From Streptomyces wuyuanensis (GTDB lineage Bacteria > Actinomycetota > Actinomycetes > Streptomycetales > Streptomycetaceae): a stretch of DNA of 64,000 nucleotides. The first letter of the stretch is position 1. Each line of letters begins with the position of its first letter. The translations under genes and the position numbers were made by a program. Location of the stretch: the NCBI RefSeq assembly GCF_900103455.1, contig NZ_FNHI01000001.1:248001-312000 (forward strand). Reading direction: 5' to 3'. The notes below the pieces were generated by a model. That model saw nothing but the letters and a program-made list of their open reading frames with translations, searched no databases and was not told where the DNA came from. Below are positions 17,609 to 25,194 of this stretch, piece after piece.

Positions 17609-17775
17609 CCCGAGGAACGGCATCCGGGACGACGGGCGCGACGGACGCGTGTGCCCGACTGCGTCGGGGGGCCGGGGCTGGTCCGGGTCACGGGCAGCCG
17701 GGCCTGGGCCCGACGGACCGTCAGGAGACCACGTCCGTACCGCCGCTCGCCCTTGTGGCGGCGGTACGGCGATTA

Positions 17776-17787
17776 GTAAAATGTCAC
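17776..17787 (+). promoter_or_regulatory. Candidate GntR operator before the deaminase-epimerase operon
   Basis: GTAAAATGTCAC matches GTA-NN-ATGTCAC exactly, 20 bases upstream of the DapA-family gene. The region 17609-17807 holds no gene and becomes AT-rich only here. Confidence 0.6.
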
Positions 17788-17807
17788 ACCTCACACTAGG
17801 AGTCGCC

Positions 17808-18710
17808 ATGGCACCCGCACCCCGCACACGCCCCTGGCACGGCATCATGGTCGCCACCGCCCTGCCCCTCCGCGACGACCTCTCCGTCGACTACGACGCC
17901 TACGCCGCCCACGTGGCCTGGCTGATCGAGAACGGCTGCGACGGCGTCGTCCCCAACGGCTCCCTCGGCGAGTACCAGACGCTCACCGACGACGAACGCG
18001 CCCGTGTCGTCCGCACCGCCGTCGAGGCGGCTGGCGACGGGAGCCGCGTGATGCCGGGCGTCTCGGCATACGGCAGCGCCGAAGCCCGCCGCTGGGCCGA
18101 CCAGGCCGCCGAAGCCGGAGCCGGATCCGTCCTCCTGCTGCCCCCCAACTCCTACCGCGCCGACCCCGGCACCGTCGCCGCCCACTACGCCGAGGCCGCC
18201 CGATCCGGCCTCCCCGTCGTCGCCTACAACAACCCCTACGACACCCGCACCGACCTCACCCCCGAACTGCTCGCCCGGCTGCACGGCGAACAGAGCATCG
18301 TCGCCGTCAAGGAGTTCAGCGGCGACGTCCGCCGCGCCTACGAGATCGCCGAACTCGCCCCCGGCCTCGACCTGCTGATCGGCGCCGACGACGTCCTGCT
18401 CGAACTCGCCCTGGCCGGCGCGGTCGGCTGGATCGCCGGATACCCCAACGCCCTTCCCTCCGCCTGCGCCACGCTGTACCGCGCCGCGGTCGCGGGCGAC
18501 CTCGACACCGCGCTGCCGCTCTACAAGTCCCTGCACCCGCTGCTGCGCTGGGACTCCAAGACCGAGTTCGTCCAGGCCATCAAGCTCTCCATGGACCTCG
18601 CAGGCCGCCCCGGCGGTCACACCCGCCCGCCCCGCTCGCCCCTCACCGGCGAACAGGAGAGCGCCGTCCGCGCCGCGACCGAGAAGGCCCTCGCGGAGGG
18701 GCGCCACTAG
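17808..18710 (+). CDS. DapA-family deaminase (1-pyrroline-4-hydroxy-2-carboxylate deaminase candidate)
   Basis: This 300-residue class I aldolase-fold protein of the dihydrodipicolinate synthase/N-acetylneuraminate lyase family has the Schiff-base lysine K168 in VAVKEFSGD, the conserved tyrosine Y140 in AYNNPYDTR, and the substrate loop NGSLGEYQTL (about residues 46-55). In hydroxyproline catabolism a family member converts pyrroline-4-hydroxy-2-carboxylate to 2-oxoglutarate semialdehyde and ammonia. The location between the dehydrogenase and the epimerase supports that role over lysine biosynthesis. The ATG has AGGAG five bases upstream. I did not find the next enzyme, 2-oxoglutarate-semialdehyde dehydrogenase, in the window. 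Confidence 0.85.
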   Translation: MAPAPRTRPWHGIMVATALPLRDDLSVDYDAYAAHVAWLIENGCDGVVPNGSLGEYQTLTDDERARVVRTAVEAAGDGSRVMPGVSAYGSAEARRWADQAAEAGAGSVLLLPPNSYRADPGTVAAHYAEAARSGLPVVAYNNPYDTRTDLTPELLARLHGEQSIVAVKEFSGDVRRAYEIAELAPGLDLLIGADDVLLELALAGAVGWIAGYPNALPSACATLYRAAVAGDLDTALPLYKSLHPLLRWDSKTEFVQAIKLSMDLAGRPGGHTRPPRSPLTGEQESAVRAATEKALAEGRH

Positions 18711-18713
18711 CCG

Positions 18714-18790
18714 GCAGCACGAGACCGGCAGTACGCGACCGGGACAGCACGAACCGGGCCGTACGCGACCGGCAGCACGGAACCGGGGCA
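18714..18790 (+). repeat. Imperfect repeats between deaminase and epimerase genes
   Basis: The 99-bp spacer consists almost wholly of variants of a short unit combining GACCGG, GCAGCACG and GTACGCGACCGG. It separates two genes of one presumed operon and ends just before the purine-rich ribosome site of the epimerase gene. Confidence 0.6.
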
Positions 18791-18809
18791 GCACGAGAAG
18801 GGGACACCC

Positions 18810-19811
18810 ATGCGCACCCGCCACGTCTACCACGCCGTCGACTCGCACACCGAAGGGATGCCGACCCGCGTCATCACCGGAGGGGTCGGGGTCGTTCCGG
18901 GCGCCACCATGGCCGAACGCCGGCTGCACTTCGCCGAGCACCTCGACCACATCCGCACCCTGCTGATGTACGAGCCGCGCGGCCACTCCGCCATGAGCGG
19001 CGCGATCCTGCAGCCGCCCACCCGGCCCGACGCCGACTACGGCGTGCTCTTCATCGAGGTGTCGGGGCTGCTGCCCATGTGCGGCCACGGCACCATCGGC
19101 GTCGCCACCGTCCTGGTGGAGACCGGCATGGTGCCCGTCACCGAACCGGTCACCACCGTCCGCCTCGACACCCCCGCCGGACTCGTCTCCGTCGACGTGC
19201 ACGTCGAGGACGGCGAGGCGCGCTCCGTCACCCTGACCAACGTGGCGTCCTTCTGCCTCGGCCTCGACCTCAAAGTCGATGTCCCGGGGTTCGGAACGGT
19301 CACCTATGACATGGCATACGGCGGCAACTTCTACGCCTTCGTCCCCCTGGACGCCCTGGGGCTGCCCTTCGAGCGCGACCGCAAGGACGACCTGCTCGCC
19401 GCCGGCCTGGCCGTCATGGATGCCATCAACACCACCGACCGGCCCGTCCACCCCGAGAACCCGGGCATCGCCGGCGTCAAGCACGTCTACCTCACCGCCC
19501 CGGGCTCGGACGCCGTACGGTCCCGGCATGCCATGGCCATCCACCCCGGCTGGTTCGACCGCTCCCCGTGCGGAACCGGCACCAGCGCCCGCATGGCACA
19601 GCTCCACGCGCGCGGCGAGCTTCCCGCCGGCCGGGACTTCGTCAACGAGTCCTTCATCGGCACCGAGTTCACCGGCCGGCTCGTGGGGGAGACCACCGTC
19701 GGCGGGCTGCCCGCCGTGATCCCCACCGTCACCGGCCGGGCCTGGATCACCGGCACCGCCCAGTACTTCCTCGATCCGTCCGACCCGTTCCCCGGAGGCT
19801 TCCTCCTGTGA
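18810..19811 (+). CDS. 4-hydroxyproline 2-epimerase (proline racemase family)
   Basis: This 333-residue proline-racemase-fold enzyme has both catalytic cysteines: C91 in LPMCGHGTIG and C254 in DRSPCGTGTSAR. Two cysteines mark racemases and epimerases rather than the Cys/Thr trans-3-hydroxyproline dehydratases. With a D-hydroxyproline dehydrogenase and a DapA-family deaminase nearby, conversion of trans-4-hydroxy-L-proline to cis-4-hydroxy-D-proline is the likely reaction. The ATG follows GAGAAGGGG. The stop overlaps the next gene's GTG start (GTGA). Confidence 0.88.
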   Translation: MRTRHVYHAVDSHTEGMPTRVITGGVGVVPGATMAERRLHFAEHLDHIRTLLMYEPRGHSAMSGAILQPPTRPDADYGVLFIEVSGLLPMCGHGTIGVATVLVETGMVPVTEPVTTVRLDTPAGLVSVDVHVEDGEARSVTLTNVASFCLGLDLKVDVPGFGTVTYDMAYGGNFYAFVPLDALGLPFERDRKDDLLAAGLAVMDAINTTDRPVHPENPGIAGVKHVYLTAPGSDAVRSRHAMAIHPGWFDRSPCGTGTSARMAQLHARGELPAGRDFVNESFIGTEFTGRLVGETTVGGLPAVIPTVTGRAWITGTAQYFLDPSDPFPGGFLL

Positions 19812-21058
19812 CCGCGCCCAACCCGCCGACCTCACCGGACTCGCCCGCTTCGCCGCCCACCCGGGCCCCGTCGTCCACCCCGGCCCGAACGGAGTCCCCG
19901 GCCCCGGCTGCCCCGACGGCCGCGCCGGCTCCGCATCGGGCAGAGCCGGCCGCTCCCGTTCCGGCCGCTCCCGTTCCGGCCGCTGCCGTGCCGGCCCCTG
20001 CCACGGTCGTCACCGGGCCCGCATCCGCCCGCCCGGTGGCGACCGTCCGCACCACCGACTACCACACGGCCGGAGAGCCCTTCCGCATCGTCACCGAAGG
20101 GCTGCCCCCGGTGCCCGGCCGCACCGTCGCCGAGCGCTGCGCGAACGCCATCGGCACGGGAGGTTCCCCCACCGCTCCCCGCTCCGGCCCGATCGACGAC
20201 GTCCGCCGGCTCCTCGCACAGGAACCCCGCGGCCACGCGGGCATGTACGGCGGCTTCGTGGTGCCGCCGGACGACGACGGGGCCGATTTCGGCGTCCTGT
20301 TCTGGCACAAGGACGGCTACTCCACCGCCTGCGGCCACGGCACGATCGCGCTCGGCGCCTGGGCCGTCGACACCGGTCGGGTCACGGCCCCGGACGACGG
20401 CTCCGTACGGGTCCGGATCGACGTGCCGTCCGGCAGGGTGGCGGCCACCGTCCACCGCGCCGACGGCCGCACCACGGCCGTCACCTTCCGCAACGTCCCC
20501 GCCCGGGTCACCGCACGCAAGGTCCCGGTCGCCACCGGATTCGGCACCGCCGACGTCGACATCGCCCACGCCGGCGCCTGCTACGCGTCCGTACCCGCCG
20601 CGCAGCTCGGACTCGACGTGGACCGCGCGTCGCTGCCCCGACTCGTCCGCGCCGGACGGGAGATCCGGGCAGCGCTCGCCGGCCACCCCGCCACCTGGCA
20701 CCCCGACAGCCCTCTGCTTTCAGGCGTCTACGGCGTGATATTGCACGAGGAACTCCCCGAGACCGCGACCGGCCCCTCACAGGCCAACGTGACCGTCTTC
20801 GCCGACGGCCAGATCGACCGCTCGCCCTGTGGATCCGGCACTTCCGCACGCCTCGCCCTCCTCGCCGAAGACGGCAGGCTGGGCCCCGGCGACGTCCTCC
20901 ACCACGAGTCCGTCACCGGCACGGTCTTCACCGGCCGCGTGGTCTCCCGTACCGACGAGGGCACCGTCACCGACGTCACCGGCACCGCCCACCGCACCGG
21001 CGAGCACACCTTCTGCCTCGACCCCCACGACACCCTCGCGACCGGATTCCTGCTTTGA
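19808..21058 (+). CDS. Second proline-racemase-family enzyme with Pro/Ala-rich N-terminal extension
   Basis: This 416-residue protein (counted from GTG 19808) is related to the preceding epimerase, with the core beginning at VATVRTTDYHTAGEP (about residue 77). Catalytic-site cysteines are C175 in STACGHGTIALG and C341 in DRSPCGSGTSARL. Both are retained, so it need not be a Cys/Thr-type dehydratase, although the following reductase gene would suit a trans-3-hydroxyproline route. The first ~75 residues are a low-complexity Pro/Ala/Thr stretch containing two copies of APVPA. An internal GTG at 20036 would give a normal-sized protein. The choice between coupled start and internal start cannot be settled by eye. 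Confidence 0.82.
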   Translation: MTAPNPPTSPDSPASPPTRAPSSTPARTESPAPAAPTAAPAPHRAEPAAPVPAAPVPAAAVPAPATVVTGPASARPVATVRTTDYHTAGEPFRIVTEGLPPVPGRTVAERCANAIGTGGSPTAPRSGPIDDVRRLLAQEPRGHAGMYGGFVVPPDDDGADFGVLFWHKDGYSTACGHGTIALGAWAVDTGRVTAPDDGSVRVRIDVPSGRVAATVHRADGRTTAVTFRNVPARVTARKVPVATGFGTADVDIAHAGACYASVPAAQLGLDVDRASLPRLVRAGREIRAALAGHPATWHPDSPLLSGVYGVILHEELPETATGPSQANVTVFADGQIDRSPCGSGTSARLALLAEDGRLGPGDVLHHESVTGTVFTGRVVSRTDEGTVTDVTGTAHRTGEHTFCLDPHDTLATGFLL

Positions 21059-22014
21059 ACGCGCACCCCCCGGAACTGCTCCACCTCGGCGCGGCCGACA
21101 TCGCCCGACTGCTTCCGCCCGAGGCGGCGGCCGACGCGATCGTGGCCGCACTCCGCGGCGGCCTCGACCCGGAGGAGTGCCCGCCCCGCACTCAAGTGCC
21201 CGTCCCCGCCGGTCAGTTGCTGCTCATGCCCGCGGCCGCCGGCGGCCACGCCGGAGTGAAGATCGCCGGTGTCGCCCCGGCGAACCCCGCCCGCGGGCTG
21301 CCGCGCATCACCGGCGGCTATCTGCTCCTCGACGGCCGGACCCTGGTTCCGCTGGCACTCCTGGACGGCGCCGCGCTGACCGCGCTGCGCACTCCCGCCG
21401 TCTCCGCCGTCGCCCTGAGGCACCTCGCCGCCCACGACACGCGCCACGCGGTGATCTTCGGCGCCGGGCCCCAGGCGTACGGGCACCTCGAAGCAGTCCT
21501 CGCGGAACGGCCGTTGACCCGCGTGACCGTGGTCTCCCGGCGCACCGAGAGCGCCGAGGCGCTCGCCGCACACGCCCGCGCGCTCGGCCCGGACGCCCGG
21601 GCCGGCACACCCGGCGACGTGGCCGGAGCCGACCTGGTGCTGTGCTGCACCACCGCGCGCGAGCCACTGTTCGACGGCCGGCTGGTCCCCGACCACGCCA
21701 CCGTGATCGCCGTCGGATCCCACGAACCGCACGTCCGCGAGACCGACACCGTCCTCGTCCGCCGCTCGGCCGTGTACGTCGAGGCGCGCACGGCCGCCCG
21801 GCGCGAGGCCGGGGACATCGTCGTCCCCGAAACCGAGGGAGCCGTCGGGCGGGACCACACCAGAGGAACGCTCGCCGAACTGGTCACCGGCCGCAGCGGG
21901 CCCACGGCGGGTTGTCCACAGCTCTTCAAGAGTGTGGGCATGGCCTGGGAGGATCTCGTCGTGGCCGCCGCCGTGCACAGCGCGGCAACGACCGGACGGG
22001 GCAGGGAAACGTGA
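21055..22014 (+). CDS. Ornithine cyclodeaminase/mu-crystallin family reductase
   Basis: This 319-residue NAD(P)-dependent protein of the ornithine cyclodeaminase/mu-crystallin family has the Rossmann segment HAVIFGAGPQAYGHLEAV (about residues 136-153), GVKIAGVAPANPARGLPRITG near the N-terminus and FKSVGMAWEDLVVA near the end. In hydroxyproline clusters such proteins reduce 1-pyrroline-2-carboxylate to L-proline. The start is a rare TTG that overlaps the previous stop (TTGA), so translation depends on coupling. True ornithine cyclodeaminase activity is less likely in this context. Confidence 0.82.
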   Translation: MNAHPPELLHLGAADIARLLPPEAAADAIVAALRGGLDPEECPPRTQVPVPAGQLLLMPAAAGGHAGVKIAGVAPANPARGLPRITGGYLLLDGRTLVPLALLDGAALTALRTPAVSAVALRHLAAHDTRHAVIFGAGPQAYGHLEAVLAERPLTRVTVVSRRTESAEALAAHARALGPDARAGTPGDVAGADLVLCCTTAREPLFDGRLVPDHATVIAVGSHEPHVRETDTVLVRRSAVYVEARTAARREAGDIVVPETEGAVGRDHTRGTLAELVTGRSGPTAGCPQLFKSVGMAWEDLVVAAAVHSAATTGRGRET

Positions 22015-22022
22015 CATTGTAC
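22011..22022 (-). promoter_or_regulatory. Candidate autoregulatory GntR operator
   Basis: The minus strand reads GTACAATGTCAC (plus: GTGACATTGTAC), an exact match to GTA-NN-ATGTCAC. It overlaps the stop codon of the reductase gene and lies 35 bases upstream of the GntR regulator start. Confidence 0.6.
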
Positions 22023-22056
22023 GCTTGCCCTCCACTGCATTCTCGGAGGAAGCACC

Positions 22057-22767
22057 ATGGGGGACCTGAAGCAGATCGGCCTGATCACGGCTCAGGAGCG
22101 GCTGCGCGACCAGGTCGCCCACGCACTGCGGGCCGCCCTGGTGGCCGGTGAGCTCCGTCCCGGCCATGTGTACTCCGCGCCCGGACTCGCCGCGGACTTC
22201 GGGATCTCCGCCACACCGGTCCGCGAGGCCATGCTGGACCTCGCCCGCGAGGGACTGGTCGAACCCGTCCGCAACAAGGGCTTCCGCGTCACCGAGGTCA
22301 GCGAGCGCGACCTCGACCAGTACACCGAACTCCGCGCCCTGATCGAGGTGCCGACCATCGGCCGGGTCACACAGATCGCCACCGAGGCCCAGTTGGAGGC
22401 ACTGCGCCCGGTGGCCGAGGAGATCGTGGAGCACGCCGGCAACCACAATCTGATCGGCTATCTGGACGCCGACCGCCGCTTCCACCTCGGTCTGCTCGCG
22501 CTGGCCGGCAACGACCGCCTCGTCGAGACCGTCGGCGACCTGCGCAAGCGCTCCCGACTCTACGGACTGACCCGGCTCGACGAACTCGGCCTGCTGGTCG
22601 CCTCCGCCGAGGAGCACCACGAACTGCTCGACCTGATGCTCACCGGTGACGAACTCGCCGCCGAGGAGTGCATGGCCCGCCATCTCGGCCATGTCCGCTC
22701 GCTCTGGGCGCAGGCCAGGGACGAACCGGTGGAGCCGCGTCCCAGGCGCACGCTCGGCGCCCGCTGA
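22057..22767 (+). CDS. GntR-family (FCD) regulator of hydroxyproline catabolism
   Basis: This 236-residue regulator has an N-terminal winged helix with GELRPGHVYSAPGLAADFGISATPVREAM-type spacing (about residues 31-58) and an all-helical FCD effector domain. The putative metal/ligand residues lie in D-x3-FH (DADRRFHLGLLAL) and the late histidines in AEEHHELLD and CMARHLGHV. The ATG has CGGAGGA upstream. It ends the island and has the candidate operator at 22011-22022 in front of it, so autoregulation together with control of the catabolic operons is the simplest model. Confidence 0.87.
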   Translation: MGDLKQIGLITAQERLRDQVAHALRAALVAGELRPGHVYSAPGLAADFGISATPVREAMLDLAREGLVEPVRNKGFRVTEVSERDLDQYTELRALIEVPTIGRVTQIATEAQLEALRPVAEEIVEHAGNHNLIGYLDADRRFHLGLLALAGNDRLVETVGDLRKRSRLYGLTRLDELGLLVASAEEHHELLDLMLTGDELAAEECMARHLGHVRSLWAQARDEPVEPRPRRTLGAR

Positions 22768-22850
22768 CGGAACATCCGTCCGGCACCCCTGCGGGCCGGC
22801 CGGGCCCGGCCACCTCCGCCGTCGACCCGAGCCTCCCGGCGGCCCCGGCC

Positions 22851-22914
22851 GTCCATGCCCTCACGGGTCCATGCGCTCACGGGTCCATGCGCTCACGGGT
22901 CCATGCCCTCATGC
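22851..22914 (+). repeat. Four 16-bp tandem repeats in an intergenic region
   Basis: The unit GTCCATGCGCTCACGG (with GCC/GCG variation) is repeated at 22851, 22867, 22883 and, partly, 22899. A looser series of units like GACGTCAACGGC follows to about 23000. The gene-free stretch 22768-23169 contains these repeats and the promoter region of the MFS gene. Confidence 0.85.
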
Positions 22915-23089
22915 GTCGACGGCTCCCGGACGTCAACGGCTCGGACATCAACGGCCCCGGGCGTCAATGGCATCGGGGCGTCGACGACACCCGGACGGTC
23001 ACGGGGGCCGGCCCCCGCGAATCCGTCCGATCGCACGCTGCTCCGGCACCCGCGTGGCCCGCCCCGAACTCGAATGCCGATCGCCGCAG

Positions 23090-23136
23090 TTGATCAACCC
23101 GGGCAGGGCGCAACCCCAGATTTGATCAACTGGTCA
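23090..23136 (+). promoter_or_regulatory. Paired TTGATCAAC operator-like sites before the MFS gene
   Basis: TTGATCAAC occurs at 23090-23098 and at 23122-23130, spaced 32 bp (about three helical turns). Each contains the palindrome TTGATCAA. The second runs into TGGTCAA, giving TTGA-N8-TCAA symmetry. A -10-like TACGGT is at 23154-23159. Such sites are typical for TetR or MarR repressors, but no such regulator gene is adjacent. Confidence 0.5.
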
Positions 23137-23169
23137 ACCTTTCCGCCCGGGCTTACGGTCGAAGGACGG

Positions 23170-24747
23170 ATGCCCGCCATCCGACCAGGCAGCCACGCCA
23201 TGACCACGCCCCGGCCCACCCCCGTACCGTCGACCGCCGCCCCCGCCCGGGGCGACGGGAACGGGATCGCCCTGCTGGTCATCGCCTCGTGCCAGTTGAT
23301 GGTCGTCCTCGACGCCACCATCGTGAACATCGCCCTGCCGCAGATCCAGCGATCGCTGCACTTCTCCACCACGAGCCTGGCCTGGGTGGTCAGCGCGTAC
23401 ACACTCACCTTCGGCGGTCTGCTGCTCCTCGGCGGCAGGACGGGCGACATCCTCGGCCGACGGCGGGTGTTCGTCACCGGCGTGCTGGTGTTCGTCGTCG
23501 CGTCACTTCTCGGCGGACTCGCCCAGAACGCCCCGCAGCTACTCGCCGCCCGCGCCCTGCAGGGCGCCGGAGGCGCGGTCGCGTCCCCGACCGCACTCGC
23601 CCTGATCAGCACGACGTTCCGGGAGGGCCCCGACCGGAACCGGGCCTTCGGCGTCTTCGCCGCCGTGTCCGCGGCCGGCGGTGCCATCGGGCTCCTCGCG
23701 GGCGGCGTCATCGTCGAATGGCTCGACTGGCGCTGGGTGTTCTTCGTCAACGTCCCCATCGGGCTGCTCATCGTCCTCGCCGCCCCGCGCCGCATCCGCG
23801 AGTCCGCACGCCGTCCGGGGCACTTCGACATCGCAGGCGCCCTGACGTCGACCCTCGGCATGGTGCTGCTCGTCTACGGGTTCATCCGCGCCGCGCAGGT
23901 CGGCTGGCGGGACGCGGGCACCCTGGCGTCCTTCGCCACCGCGGCCGCGGTCCTCACCGTCTTCGTCCTGGTGGAGACCCGTTCCCGGCAGCCGATCACC
24001 CCGCTGCACATGTTCGCCGACCGCAACCGCGCGGGCACGTACGGGATGATGCTCAGCCTCGCCGCGGCGATGTTCGGCATGTTCTTCTTCCTGACGCTCT
24101 TCGTGCAGAACGTCCTCGGCTTCAGTCCGCTGCGGGCCGGTCTGTCCTTCCTCCCCGTGAGCGCGGTGATCGCAACCGGAGCGGGTCTGGCCTCGCGTCT
24201 GCTGCCCCGGTTCGGGCCCAAGCCCTTCATGGTGACCGGCGCGCTGCTCGCCACCGCCGGCCTCGCCTGGCTGACCGGCGTCGACGTCCACGCCACGTAT
24301 GCGGGGGACGTCCTCGGGCCGATGATCCTCTTCGGCCTCGGCATGGGGCTGCAGTTCGTCTCCCTCACGCTCATGGCACTCTCCCGTGTCCCGCCGCACG
24401 AGTCGGGCGCGGCCTCGGGACTGCTCAACACCAGCCAGCAGATCGGAGGGTCGCTCGGCCTGTCCGTCCTGGTCACGGTGTTCGGGGCGGCTGCCGCGCA
24501 CGAGGCGGCCCGCCTGACGCCGCAGTTCCTCGCCCGGGCCACCCCGCAGCAACGGCTGCTCCACGAGCGCACCGGGCAGCTGCCGCCGCCCTGGGGCGAC
24601 CAGGTGCTCACCGCCGGGACCGGCGCCGCGTTCGTACTCGCCGCGGTCTTCACCGGTGTCGCCGCGCTGATCGCGCTGCTCGTCATCCAGGTGCGGCCGT
24701 CGGACATCGAACGGCTGAAGGGAGCGGCGGGACCGGCACGGCGCTGA
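23170..24747 (+). CDS. MFS multidrug exporter (DHA2/EmrB-QacA type)
   Basis: This 525-residue transporter of the 14-helix DHA2 family has QLMVVLDATIVNIALPQI in helix 1 (motif D1 of the family), GGRTGDILGRRRVF (motif A, about residues 87-100) and RALQGAGGAVASPTALALI (motif C region). Two later helices contain SGAASGLLNTSQQIGGSLGLS. Proton-driven export of drugs or secondary metabolites is expected. The ATG at 23170 has AAGGA close by; ATG 23200 is an equally usable alternative. The next gene converges from the other strand. Confidence 0.88.
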   Translation: MPAIRPGSHAMTTPRPTPVPSTAAPARGDGNGIALLVIASCQLMVVLDATIVNIALPQIQRSLHFSTTSLAWVVSAYTLTFGGLLLLGGRTGDILGRRRVFVTGVLVFVVASLLGGLAQNAPQLLAARALQGAGGAVASPTALALISTTFREGPDRNRAFGVFAAVSAAGGAIGLLAGGVIVEWLDWRWVFFVNVPIGLLIVLAAPRRIRESARRPGHFDIAGALTSTLGMVLLVYGFIRAAQVGWRDAGTLASFATAAAVLTVFVLVETRSRQPITPLHMFADRNRAGTYGMMLSLAAAMFGMFFFLTLFVQNVLGFSPLRAGLSFLPVSAVIATGAGLASRLLPRFGPKPFMVTGALLATAGLAWLTGVDVHATYAGDVLGPMILFGLGMGLQFVSLTLMALSRVPPHESGAASGLLNTSQQIGGSLGLSVLVTVFGAAAAHEAARLTPQFLARATPQQRLLHERTGQLPPPWGDQVLTAGTGAAFVLAAVFTGVAALIALLVIQVRPSDIERLKGAAGPARR

Positions 24748-24798
24748 CGCACGGCACACCCGCGTCCCGCCGGCCCGTCCCTCGGCACCGGCGCCGCC

Positions 24799-25194
24799 TC
24801 ACTCCGCCGGCAGCCGGAACCACACCCACTTGCCGTGGTCGCCGACCGTGGCCACACCCCAGGACGCCGCCAGGGCCTCCAGCAGGTCCAGGCCGCGGCC
24901 CGTCTCCATCTCGCCCGCGGGCGCGTCGCCCGAGCGGGATCCGGAGCCCATGGCCGGCTCGCGGTCGAAGACCGCGCCGGTGATCGCTCCCACGGCCGGG
25001 TCACGGGCCACGGCGACCTCGATGGCCGCTCCGCCCGCATGCCGTACCGCGTTCGAGACCACCTCGGACAGCAGCAGCGCCGCGGTGTCCACGACCGCGC
25101 AGTCCGTCGGGGCCACCTTCGCCAGGACCCGCCGGGCGTGGGCCGCCGAGCGCGGATGCCGCGGCAGGGTGGCGACTGCGCTGTGTCCCGTCAT
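24799..25194 (-). CDS. RsbW/SpoIIAB-like ATP-binding regulatory protein
   Basis: This 131-residue single-domain HATPase_c protein has the N box LLLSEVVSNAVRHAGG (about residues 42-57) and the G box ETGRGLDLLEALAASWGV (about 97-114). It ends in KWVWFRLP, the usual end of Streptomyces members of this family. The ATG at 25194 has GGAG eight bases upstream; longer frames have no such site. It is related in type to the protein at 2120-2569. The partner is unknown. Confidence 0.86.
   Translation of the reverse strand: MTGHSAVATLPRHPRSAAHARRVLAKVAPTDCAVVDTAALLLSEVVSNAVRHAGGAAIEVAVARDPAVGAITGAVFDREPAMGSGSRSGDAPAGEMETGRGLDLLEALAASWGVATVGDHGKWVWFRLPAE

Noticed and set aside
17609..17775. An additional gene between the dehydrogenase and deaminase operons
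   Set aside because: Frames through this spacer are extensions of neighbouring genes without their own start or motif.
17796..19835. A 679-codon minus-strand frame opposite the deaminase and epimerase genes
   Set aside because: It spans two clear genes and their spacer, has low-complexity composition and no recognisable motif.
22851..22914. A CRISPR-like array
   Set aside because: The 16-bp units are directly adjacent with no unique spacers, and no cas genes are near.
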